From NCBI GenBank assembly GCA_019155205.2, contig JAHNZQ020000172.1, positions 1,817,847-1,837,840 of the forward strand: a stretch of DNA of 19,994 nucleotides. The letters run 5' to 3'. Of this stretch, positions 9,361 to 17,635 are shown one piece after another; positions within the stretch are counted from its first letter, which is position 1, and each line of letters opens with the position of its first letter. This stretch comes from Gracilaria vermiculophylla (Eukaryota > Rhodophyta > Florideophyceae > Gracilariales > Gracilariaceae). The position numbers and the translations under genes are program-made. The notes beneath the pieces are model-generated. The model saw nothing but the letters and a program-made list of their open reading frames with translations, was not told the origin of the DNA and made no database searches.

Positions 9361-9744
9361 TCAAAAAGAAATTGCTACCAACAGTTGTTCTTTGTCGAAA
9401 AACCACTTTGTAGTACACTGGTTTGCCACGAAGAGCATGTCAAAGACGTCTATGTCCTCCGTATACGAGAAATTACGGCGATAGACTTCTTCCAATAAAT
9501 TGGTACGACTAGGCGGATGTGAACCGGGACTGATAATCTGTTTTAGGCAAGAAGTTTCGTTAAACAACATTTGATTTCTTCCAAGAAAGTAATATATCTT
9601 CGAAGAAGATAGTCTTACCGAGAGACAGGATAAGCCATTTATCAAGGGGTTTAGCCTACGAAGGGAGGAATAAGAAAATAAAGGAAAAGAGCGTGGACGT
9701 ACTATGCAGGCGCGGCACGCTATTTGCTTAGGAAACATTGGCAC
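9361..9744 (-). CDS. Hypothetical protein ORF, 127 codons
   Basis: This is an open minus-strand frame with a basic, Ser/Leu-rich first half (RSFPLFSYSSLRRLNP) and a more protein-like second half (NLLEEVYRRNFSYTEDIDV, then FDMLFVANQCTTKWFFDK). It has no recognised domain. It ends 60 bp before the Tc3-like terminus at 9805, so any gene here could have been disrupted or carried by that element's neighbours. A coding role is doubtful. Confidence 0.22.
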   Translation of the reverse strand: MPMFPKQIACRACIVRPRSFPLFSYSSLRRLNPLINGLSCLSVRLSSSKIYYFLGRNQMLFNETSCLKQIISPGSHPPSRTNLLEEVYRRNFSYTEDIDVFDMLFVANQCTTKWFFDKEQLLVAISF

Positions 9745-9804
9745 TGCCGAAAAGGTTTAAAAAAGGTAGGCCGCAGTGCAAGCGGTAACCAAGTAGCCGG
9801 ATGG

Positions 9805-9914
9805 TACAGTGCGTTTCCGAAGTATAGGACAGTGCAAAAGCGTGCCACAACATGCATTTTTGCCTACTGTAGCCACCCTTCTTCGTAAAATCCCTCAAAA
9901 ACGCGTTTCAAAAG
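9805..9914 (+). repeat. Left TIR of the Tc3-like element
   Basis: The outer site is TACAGTGCGTTTC at 9805-9817 and the inner site CGTTTCAAAAG at 9904-9914. The inner one continues as TATACGGCA, close to the ATACGACA that follows the same core in the relic at 17477. Confidence 0.55.
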
Positions 9915-9959
9915 TATACGGCATTTCGAACTCGCGCGTGATTATTTCCATAACACGTT

Positions 9960-12300
9960 GTTTTCTTTCCAGAAAGACAGAATATCATATAAATTAAAAG
10001 CTTATAACACAATACTTTAAACAGTACCATAGATCTAGGCCGTTGTTCTCATTTTTATACCATTTTTTAATATATTTACTGTAATTTAAAAACAAGGTCT
10101 TATTGATTGCTTATCAATGCTCAGCTGCAATAACAAGCATAACGTTCTGCAAGAGTATTATCCTGCCAATTTATTTTGCACTAAAAAAACCATCAAAAAA
10201 CAATACGTTTACAAAGAATGAATAAAATGGGAATGAAAAACGCTTCGAAATTCTTTTGGTTTATAAAAATGAACAACCTTTTCTTCTGGAAGCTCAAAAT
10301 AAACAAAACAATATGTCACAGTGTGCTATGAGCACTGAAAAGAAAGATAGCTGCGAAAAGAATTTATTTTAAATGTAGTAAAACTTTGATTAAGATGAAC
10401 AACTATGATTTACATATTGTTATCATAAGTAAAATAGGTCAAACAAAATTTTAGCCTGGTAAACTTCTATTAGAGCAAATATTATGCTATGAACTGGACT
10501 TACCATGATAAAAAAAAACTACATACAAAGCCTTTTCAGTAAGCATTATAGAATCAAAAAGGCTTACAAATGCTTTCACACAACTTGTTATAAATATTAC
10601 ATATCTTATCAGAAATGAAAACTGGTTTTTCTACAAGATAGCGTCGCAGTTTAGTATTCAATAACAATGGAAAACTTTCTTTGCTTACTATAAATCAATG
10701 CCACGCAGTCACTTTCGCGTCACGTTCACTTAAACCCTTTTGAAAATTAGTAATCTGTACTCGTTAGAATTTCTTACGGCCATTACAGGCCATTCTGAAC
10801 AGGGTTTGATTAAAATAAAATTATTGGAAATAGAGCGAAAACTATGAATATTTTAACTATGAGACGTTAGAGAAACGCGACGCAAAAGGTTTGAATTAGA
10901 GTATTATTTAGTAGACAAAAGCGAAAATCATATACTGAAGAAGGCAGAATGATGTTTGAAAGTGAAATGTCTTAAGATTTTGAAACGGTTTTTTAATTTG
11001 AAGTTTTTGAAAACTGATTTTGGTAGCACTACAACATTAAACACGTCGATTTGCATCCCAATGCCAGGTGTCCTATACTTTTGAAATAGTCTTTATTTTA
11101 CTCGAAAACACATGAGGTTTTGAAAAAACCAGTCCAAATCCGAATCCTACCACACATGGGAGGTCCGCTCAGATGCTCGCGTCGATGCGGTCAGTAGAAA
11201 ACTGTTTAGCCATTTGATGTACTTTAATTGGGCACACTCAAAAACATGAGTTGAACCGCAACGCCCGACGAATCCAGCAGTCCTACTGACCACCCGGAAA
11301 CGGGAATTGTATTTATGGATGCAACGGACGCCCGTCACTTTTATTTTTGATTCGCCCTGATGGCGATCTGCCCGACCGTATTGGTGACAGTAGATGCGGT
11401 TGTTGCTACAATGTACTGGTTTACAATGCCAGATCTGACTACCGTGTAGTCATAGTACCGTGGTTTTACCTCGTGCACAATGCCCCTTCTACATTAAAGC
11501 CAATCGAGTTCGGCCTTTAGTTTTTCCATCTGTCGGATCGTCCCTTCTCTTACGGAGATCAGTTGCACTACATAGATTACCTATTCAAATCGCGTGACTG
11601 AGGAGAAGTTGTTTTGTACTTTATTCACGGGATCTGGTTCCGAAAGTAGCACACATTTATGTAGCACGTTGTGTTATTTTCTGTATTTACTGTAGTCTTA
11701 ATGAATGCAAATTCTGTAAGACTTTTCTTAAAACAAGCTATAGTTACCAACGATCCTCCACCTGAATATGTAATGCAAAGTATTAAAAATGCTTGGCAAT
11801 GATTATGATACTAAAATATTTGGCAATCTGGACCATCAAGATTGAACGTTTTCTCGTCATGAAACCCAAAAGATATATCACTTATTTTGTGTCTACACTT
11901 TCGTCACACTGGTCATTTTTCATTTGTTCCTGATCGTTTTGTATTAAAAAGAGGTTTTTTAATTTTGTTTTGTAGCTAAACGAATTTTTGTTGTTTATTT
12001 TCATCAACAGGTCTGCTTTGGATACGTTGAAATTAAAATATATCCTGAATATTGTACACAATACTTTTCCATTAACATACTTGCATGTGATTCCTCTTTT
12101 GTCAACCAAAAGGAGCTTCTTTACACATTTTTGACATCATGTTGTTCAATTAAGTGCTATTCTCTTAAGAAAACTAAAAATTGTGACTCGTATTTTTTTT
12201 GTGCCACAGCGCCGGTAGAGTTGCATTTCGCCTTCGATATGACGCATTGAAGCTTTCTTCGCTTGATAAGTGAAGGACTTAGACCCATTTATACCTGAAA
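9960..12300. other. AT-rich interior without a supported gene
   Basis: Base composition changes sharply to AT-rich from about 9960 to 11040 and again after 11640, with only short frames. Within it, 11140-11640 is less AT-rich and carries a 63-codon minus frame (11147-11338) that I cannot identify. A 75-codon Lys/Asn-rich minus frame at 11882-12109 looks like AT-rich chance coding. Confidence 0.4.
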
Positions 12301-12317
12301 CAAACGCGGGCATCTAT

Positions 12318-12415
12318 CTTTTGAAACGATTATACATACACAATGTGCAAAACTTAGCGTAGTGTACAGTTTCTGGGCATGTTTCAGCCGTCATTTGGTT
12401 TTGAAACGCACTGTA
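12318..12415 (-). repeat. Right TIR of the Tc3-like element
   Basis: Read on the minus strand, the outer site TACAGTGCGTTTCAAAAC starts at 12415 and the inner site CGTTTCAAAAGATAG starts at 12328. The first 13 bases are identical to the left end, and the 11 bp inner core is identical too. Confidence 0.55.
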
Positions 12416-12667
12416 CATAACTCTACGTGGCTACGTTTCTCATCTTCAGCTCAGATGTTGCTTGTAGCGTTTCTCTACCTTTTTTCCGACAAAAATAAGC
12501 ACGCGACCTATATAACCAACGTATGAGTGGTTGAAAACATGGGAAGGATGTCTCAAGGGCTTCGAGATTATTGAGAATCCTCTCGACAGAATTCGATTTG
12601 ACCGACGGTTGGCCTTTTCACTGCTTTACACAATCGCTTATTGGCTGAGAGAAAAATATACGCGCAC
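12416..12667. other. Intergenic stretch upstream of the conserved promoter block
   Basis: No frame of note is present. A CCTATATAACC sequence near 12509 looks TATA-like but has no gene placed to use it. The sequence similarity shared with the inverted paralogue starts to its right, at about 12668. Confidence 0.3.
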
Positions 12668-12910
12668 TAAAAACTCATGCTAAGCGGGAAGCAAAAGTGC
12701 ATATCTGAATCTGCAATTTTGGATGCAACATGGCCAGATTAACCAATCAGAAAACAGTTGTAACGAATTCTGCAGATGCCATGATGCCTTTCATTTTAGA
12801 AAGAAGGGTATGCAAGTCCTACATAAGCGTTCGTCGTGAAGCACTATGTGTGTCAAAATGGTCCACCGCAGTTGTTGCTGACGCATAGCAGATTCTTCCT
12901 TCGTCAAGTG
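12668..12910 (+). promoter_or_regulatory. Conserved promoter region of the Cys-rich membrane protein gene
   Basis: About 240 bp directly upstream of the gene is shared with the region upstream of the inverted paralogue (16334-16610). Conserved blocks include TTTTGGATGCA, an AACCAAT box (12741-12747) and GCAAGTCCTA.ATAAGCG at about 12812-12829. The paralogue has a proper TATATAAG there; in this copy it is changed to TACATAAG. The distance from the TATA-like site to the ATG is about 90 bp. The CCAAT and TATA roles are inferred from consensus and from co-conservation of the two copies. Confidence 0.5.
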
Positions 12911-13438
12911 ATGGACGCCACTGTCGGTTTCAAATCCATCCGTTCCTCCGAGCCTGGTAATGCTCAGGGGAATCATGCTCTTCTTCGCCGTGTCGCGTAC
13001 TTCATCTCGATTGTAGCCGTGCTGGGCTGCGTGGCCGTATCCGTGAAGAACTACCGCCCCTTTCCGGCCCGAGAAGTATGGATTGCACCTCCTTTTGCTC
13101 GTCATGGAGCAATGGTTTCGACTGCAAATTTGCGAGGACGAAGAGCTCATCCAGTGTCTATGCATGAAGTAAATCTCGGAGTGTCCAGAAATCAGGCATG
13201 CCCACTTATATTCTTCCCCGTTTGCTGTGGAGATACACAATTCGTTGGGAATCCTTGCATGTGCTCCACCGTCGTGACAGGAATGAAATGCGGTGAACCA
13301 GATGATTGTCCACATGGGAATGCACCAGATGGTCTTTGTTGCTATTCTAGAGGGTTATCTAGAGATTTTGGATTGTTCCGGACGAATAATTATTGCACTT
13401 GTTCCATATTAGGCGGTAAGATTATACCTTGCCCTTAG
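12911..13438 (+). CDS. Predicted type II membrane protein with 12-Cys ectodomain (family unknown)
   Basis: The product has 175 residues. Residues 1-28 are polar and cytosolic in style (MDATVGFKSIRSSEPGN), ending in an RR pair. Residues 29-46 form one hydrophobic segment (AYFISIVAVLGCVAVSV), a likely signal anchor. Residues 47-90 are basic. Residues 97-174 carry twelve cysteines (97, 105, 106, 116, 118, 127, 133, 143, 144, 162, 164, 174). The piece PVCCGDTQFVGNPC faintly recalls Kazal-type inhibitors, but the spacing is not right enough to call. The frame is open 75 bp further upstream; I chose the ATG at 12911 because the inverted paralogue starts at the equivalent codon and similarity there is at protein level. 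The stop is TAG at 13436-13438. The longer minus-strand frame over this region is treated as a shadow. Confidence 0.6.
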   Translation: MDATVGFKSIRSSEPGNAQGNHALLRRVAYFISIVAVLGCVAVSVKNYRPFPAREVWIAPPFARHGAMVSTANLRGRRAHPVSMHEVNLGVSRNQACPLIFFPVCCGDTQFVGNPCMCSTVVTGMKCGEPDDCPHGNAPDGLCCYSRGLSRDFGLFRTNNYCTCSILGGKIIPCP

Positions 13439-13965
13439 TTCCAGACACAAGTGCCTTCCCTCTTGCGCTCATCACTATCCAGGTTACTGAGAGACATGTA
13501 AACGTAATCAAATGGTCATGGAGTCGTGATCATAGGGCTGCTGCCGATCGTTGCTTCTGCTGCTTACCCTTTTGGCGATATTTGTTTTTTCATTTAAACT
13601 GTTCTTTACGTTTCCGACCCCACAACCCACTGTGGCAGTTGCGATCTCAAGATCGTTATGATACTCGCAGAATAAGTCTCTTCGGAATCAGTTAGCGAGG
13701 CTGCTTCAGCGGTCCATTATCTCGTACCAATCCTTTGTTGGTTTCGTCAGAGTAAATGGAAATCCGTTGATCTTTTTGTTTGATGCTTTCAAATATGTTG
13801 GTTGTTCACGGATCGACGTATAACTCGTTGACCCGATTGACCTGCGGAATTTTCAGTGTTGAAATTTGCTCTACCGTGGTAATACGATTGAAGTTGGGGT
13901 ATGCGTGGGGTACAGTGCGATTCATGTCTGTCCGCCCGGATGAAATGGTGCTAAATAAATAGTTT
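13439..13965. other. Downstream region, no supported gene
   Basis: A plus frame at 13429-13695 and a minus frame at 13806-14018 (70 codons, containing RTFQNYLFSTISSGRTDMNR) are present without recognisable motifs. An AAATAAAT at about 13954 could be a poly(A) signal but lies 500 bp past the stop of the Cys-rich gene, so its relevance is unclear. Confidence 0.25.
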
Positions 13966-13986
13966 TGAAAGGTTCTGAACCTTTCA
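13966..13986. repeat. Perfect short palindrome
   Basis: Two 10 bp arms, TGAAAGGTTC and GAACCTTTCA, are separated by one base. As RNA this would be a tight hairpin; as DNA it is a near-perfect dyad. It has no poly-T context and no neighbouring gene that explains it. Confidence 0.6.
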
Positions 13987-15064
13987 TCCACCCGAAGTTG
14001 ATTGTTATGACCTCTCATCTGGTCAATAGTTCAATACACACTTGCTGGCGAGCGGAGGATCACGCGGTCCGCGAAATCAGATGAAGCACTTTCATTCAAA
14101 CGAATTGAATTAGGCAAAAAGTCGGCGTATCAACCCAGCGCTTCTGTAGATCAAATCAGACGAAGAGCAAACATATCTTTTGCAGACTAAAGGTCAAAAT
14201 GGACTTCACCTTTCCTATTAACGTGAGAAAAAAGAGGTTGAGGGGTTTAGGGGTTAGTAAATGAAACCCCAAAGGATTTTAAAAAACAAAACTTCTCGAA
14301 TTCCTAACACTGGGACAATGTAAGCCTTTGACAGATATTCAAAAAAGAATAGTACTTACCGCTTTAGCCCATGCCTGTCTGTAGCAAACCTTTGCGAAGG
14401 CATTCGAACGCTCTCGCACTATCAATAAAATCATTTTCAGAAATCCTAGACTTTGCCACATAAAGTACATTACAAAGAAAGAAAAGCCAAAAAACCACCA
14501 CTAACAAAAAGATTCTATTGAAATATCCATCACAAGTTATCCAGAATGGTTCTTATATAGTCCTCGAGGGACAAAGTGCGAACAAAATATCTTCTAGATA
14601 TCATCAGCGCACATGACAATTCAATCTAACGAGATACCTGTAAACAGAATGTATAGAATGTAAATAGGCATGTAAACAATTCACTCATGCATACAATTCA
14701 CTACTAACATCAAGTTCAAGATGTGATGTGTCGGAAAATGAATACGACTTCGAACTTGGCAAGAAACCCCACCTCATTTCCGTTTTTCTGCAGTACTCAC
14801 GATTGATACGTAACAAGAGAGATGGGTGCCTAAAGTTTTTGTGTACAAAACCTTGGCTTGTAACTCAGAAAACAAACGTGATAGTAAGCAAAACACTTAC
14901 GAGTCCCATATGATACTGTTGTCGCATATAATTTAATATGTCGCGCGTGCCAAACTCGTGGTCACAACCGGCATCAGCGCCCACAGAGCCTGTATGAGGC
15001 TCCACAGTTTTGTCGAACCTCAATCACTTCCAGCTTTGAAATTAACCGGAGACGATCCGTCGAC
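13987..15064. other. No identified gene
   Basis: Mostly AT-rich with short frames. A plus frame at 14728-14913 (61 codons) shows no motif. A GGGGTTTAGGGGTTAG stretch near 14240 resembles a telomere-type repeat but is not an array. Confidence 0.3.
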
Positions 15065-15361
15065 TTACTTTCCAACTCCATCGCTCGCTGCATCTGCCGA
15101 CTTTACAATAAACTTATTTTGAACACCAAAGTTCAAAGCGTGCTTTTGAGCAGCGCGAACAACAGTAATTTTACGCCTCTGCTTGCGCGTCTCCGCTAAT
15201 ACCTCCAATAGAGCATCTCTGCGCGGGGCGAGCTTAGTAAAGCGATGGAGCTCTGCAGCACTTTCAGAGCAAAAACTGACTTGGATCCTTGCTTTAAAGC
15301 ATTCAGTAAAGACTCTGCAGTCAAATGACGCCCGTTTCAAGAGTAATCTTTGTCTTTTCAT
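15065..15361 (-). CDS. Hypothetical small basic ORF, 98 codons
   Basis: This minus-strand frame has a helix-forming, Lys/Arg-rich composition (HRFTKLAPRRDALLEVLAET, RKQRRKITVVRAAQKHAL). Its 3' end runs into GGAAAGTAAGT (minus strand), where the stop codon overlaps a good splice-donor consensus, so it could be an exon that continues. It has no recognised family, no visible promoter and no partner exon that I can place. An opposite plus frame (15183-15374) is shorter. Confidence 0.25.
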   Translation of the reverse strand: MKRQRLLLKRASFDCRVFTECFKARIQVSFCSESAAELHRFTKLAPRRDALLEVLAETRKQRRKITVVRAAQKHALNFGVQNKFIVKSADAASDGVGK

Positions 15362-16037
15362 AGCGAGATTTTGAAACTCTTTTTTTTATATTCCATTCGA
15401 CGAACTGCTTTAACTCAAGCACTTATATGATTTCTACAAAAGTAAACTCTATTGAAAGCTACATTCTTTCCTTTCTTGTCCCATATTTATGAATGGAATG
15501 AGTCAAAAGCTTTTCCGTGAGAGCAAGTAACTTGATGCTCGTTAGTCTTGGAATCGCGATTTGGAGGAAAAATGAGGCTTCAATGGTGTTTTATGAAATT
15601 ATACATTCAACATTTCCGATGCATTACATGTTAAACTGTTATACCTTTTATGATCGTTCAAACCATTGGGTTGTCGCTCACTTTATTCATTGTTATGATA
15701 AACTTTTTTGTTGATGCAGACGTGTTTTCCTACATCTGCAATCCGCGAAAACAGATTTAGGCTACACATTGAACTCACCATAAACCTGCATGGATTCAAA
15801 CTCAAAGTTAATAAGATTCGCCGTGGATTCTGAGTCCGGCGAAAATACAAGTTGTATTCATTTCGCTAATTTTGTTTTATATCGAACAACTTCAAGGCAA
15901 GCGCTCTTCCATTGAGTTGTACGGAGGTCGCGATCCCATGAACAATATTTACGTCAATATGTAAGGCTCTGGTATCCATAATTAAAAGCATGCATCTCGT
16001 ACTTTCTGAATGCCATATACATTGTGACATAGACTTC
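15362..16037. other. No identified gene
   Basis: A plus frame at 15517-15714 (65 codons) has no motif. The rest is AT-rich with many stops. Nothing here repeats elsewhere in the window as far as I can see. Confidence 0.3.
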
Positions 16038-16043
16038 TTTTAT
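16038..16043 (-). terminator. Poly(A) signal candidate of the paralogue
   Basis: On the minus strand AATAAA occurs about 14 bases after the stop of the shifted C-terminal frame (stop at 16057-16059). The spacing is short but reasonable in a compact genome. Confidence 0.3.
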
Positions 16044-16056
16044 TCATCAAAAACTA

Positions 16057-16333
16057 TCAAACATAATTCGAATCGCGAGGGATAGGTTCTGATAGGATGT
16101 AATTTTCACATTCATCTGGTATACCGCAATAAAATGATGTTACGACGGAGTGGGACAAGCAAGAACTGGCAACAGTTGATATTGCTTTACAGCAAACGAG
16201 AAGGTACACTAACGCAGCCCAGCACAGCCACAACCAAGATCACGTACGCGACACGGCGAAAAAGAGCATGATTACCGGGAGTATTACCAGGCACGGAGGA
16301 ACCGATAGGTCCAAAACCGACGGTAGCGTCCAT
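16057..16333 (-). pseudogene. Frameshifted paralogue of the Cys-rich membrane protein gene
   Basis: The minus frame from the ATG at 16331-16333 gives 48 residues starting MDATVGFGPIGSS, with the same NHAL(F/L)RRVAY and hydrophobic anchor (VILVVAVLGCVSV) as the gene at 12911, then stops at 16187-16189. Similarity resumes at once in another frame: VCC, then HSVVTSFYCGIPDEC, matching VCC...CSTVVTGMKCGEPDDC of the intact copy, ending at 16057. Alignment places the junction where the intact gene has 172 extra bases (about 13041-13212). Since 172 is not a multiple of three, the deletion explains the shift. Several ectodomain cysteines are lost. The 48-residue peptide could still be made as a bare membrane anchor. 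Confidence 0.65.
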
Positions 16334-16610
16334 CTCTGCGCAAAGAAAGGATCACCTGTGCGACACTAAACCAACGTGAGCGGTCCTTTCTGTAGCGAGT
16401 GCCTGAGTTTCACGACGATCGCTTATATAGGACTTGCATGCGCAAACAAAACCTTTCTTTCAATACGCAATGCGTGTCATTGCATCAGCAGATTTCGTTA
16501 AAAATGTTTTCTCATTGGTTGATCGTGCCATGCTGCATCCAAAAATGCGGACTATGCACGTTTGCTGGAGAGCCACAAGCCCTTGCAAACTAGTTTTTAA
16601 GATCTCAACC
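16334..16610 (-). promoter_or_regulatory. Promoter region of the paralogue, conserved with 12668-12910
   Basis: Read on the minus strand it contains TTTTTGGATGCA, AACCAATGAG (CCAAT box, reverse complement of ATTGG at 16514-16518) and GCAAGTCCTATATAAGCG, with a full TATATAAG at 16422-16429. Order and spacing match the upstream region of the gene at 12911. Similarity stops shortly before the Tc1-like terminus at 16622. Confidence 0.5.
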
Positions 16611-16621
16611 ACACGGACCAT

Positions 16622-17190
16622 GTACAGATTGTTTCAAAAACATATGACACGCTCCTAAATGTCAAAAAGACTACCAAACGTCTACTGTACTTCTACAAAA
16701 TTGGGTTTGAGAAAACATTAAATTCATAAAATCGTTTCAATAGCATATGTCCATCAAGAACACATCTTTACGGCGATAAGTTTCATATTTCATTTTGCAT
16801 CTTCTGCTGTTTGACGCTAATGCAACGTTTTGTCGTCGCATTGACGTATTTTCCTACACTTGAAACTGTAACAGATTTTCAACAATTTGTAATACAGTTT
16901 CTGAGTTCAAAAACGATTTGAAACTGCCTTTCATGCGCATAAACAATCCTTGCCAGCAGTACCCAATCGTTTCCAATCGGTTTCAAATCTGGCACGTGTG
17001 CGTGCTACTGTGAAACAGATACATCTGACTCGCGTGGACATTTTTTTACTCATGAAGCATTATGTACTGGCGCATTATACTGTTGAAAAATGTCGTTTGA
17101 TTTATGATAACAGTAATCTAATGATGGAAAAGTGTTGTACAGCACTTTTAGATACTAATTGGCGTTCACAACTCTTTCAATAAATGCATT
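16622..17190 (-). mobile_element. Older Tc1/mariner relic, truncated
   Basis: It begins at 16622 with TACAGATTGTTTCAAAAACA and has an inner site CGTTTCAA at 16733, as in the copy at 17477. The interior aligns with that copy from about 16795 to 17165. The transposase is on the minus strand and is dead. The FQQDNAPVH motif reads FQQYNAPVH (Asp to Tyr, near 17072-17090), and the PIEN motif reads PIGND (Glu to Gly), so both recognisable catalytic residues are lost, along with many frame breaks. The N-terminal half is absent, cut where the short repeat at 17194 begins. Plus-strand frames here are shadows. Confidence 0.75.
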
Positions 17191-17193
17191 ATT

Positions 17194-17470
17194 GAAGTGC
17201 AAAGCCCTCCAGGAAAAGTTTTCATGGCACGTTGGCGGTTAACCGGATGACGATTAGTTTCCAATGTGAAAACATTTAACATCGCAGGCGCGATTAACAT
17301 ACGTTTCCAGAGTGGACTCCGGGGCACCCGAACCGGGGCGCGTCGCGCGTCGTGGCACGCGCGCTGGACGGCCTTCCGACACGCACTGGATACCCGCGCG
17401 CGGCTTGCTGGCTACAGTATGGGTGCCGTGTAGCACTTGCTTTGCACTGCTGTTTTATTTTTTTTTCCTT
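17194..17470 (+). repeat. Dispersed short repeat, copy 2 (MITE-like, with TIRs)
   Basis: This is the second copy of the repeat at 6403-6690. Here the ends are better kept: AGTGCAAAGC at 17196-17205 and its exact reverse complement GCTTTGCACT at 17439-17448, giving a 253 bp unit with 10 bp terminal inverted repeats. I could not find a convincing target-site duplication. It is wedged between the two Tc1-like relics and is followed by an AT-rich tail that leads into the TIR at 17477. Confidence 0.6.
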
Positions 17471-17635
17471 TTTATTTACAGACTGTTTCAAAAACATACG
17501 ACATGCTGTGAAATCTTAAAACAACGAGCAAATGTATACTGTACGCCTACAAAAATAGGTTTCAGAAAAAAGTAAAGTCAAAAAATCGTTTCAAAAACAT
17601 ATGATCATCAATAACAAATCTTTACTGCGTGACGC

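Larger units (their letters stand above)
9805..12415. mobile_element. Tc3-like non-autonomous element with bipartite TIRs
   Basis: The left end reads TACAGTGCGTTTC at 9805 and the right end, on the opposite strand, reads the same 13 bases from 12415 inward. A second, internal shared motif, CGTTTCAAAAG, lies at 9904-9914 on the left and at 12318-12328 (minus) on the right, 87-99 bp inside each end. This outer-plus-inner layout is that of Tc3-type transposase binding sites. The two Tc1/mariner relics at 16622 and 17477 have equivalent sites. Both ends start with TA, the target of this superfamily. The 2.6 kb interior is AT-rich and has no transposase motif on either strand. It could be one deletion derivative or two independent termini flanking unrelated DNA. 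Confidence 0.5.

Noticed and set aside
12791..13315. Minus-strand ORF of 174 codons opposite the Cys-rich gene
   Set aside because: The inverted paralogue conserves the plus-strand reading (start codon, anchor, Cys motifs) and not the minus one. The antisense frame is His/Ser-rich without motifs.
13910..13925. TACAGTGCGATTCATG resembling the Tc3-like outer TIR
   Set aside because: Only the first nine bases match well, there is no inner CGTTTCAAAA site at the expected distance, and no partner end was found.
14238..14256. GGGGTTTAGGGGTTAG as interstitial telomere repeat
   Set aside because: Only about two imperfect units; it is not an array and can arise by chance.
16399..16658. Two overlapping plus-strand ORFs (64 and 74 codons)
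   Set aside because: They lie opposite the conserved promoter block of the paralogue and cross into the Tc1-like TIR.
17254..17575. Overlapping ORFs on both strands
   Set aside because: They fall in the GC-rich core of the dispersed short repeat, which lacks stops because of its composition. The other repeat copy does not conserve any of the frames.
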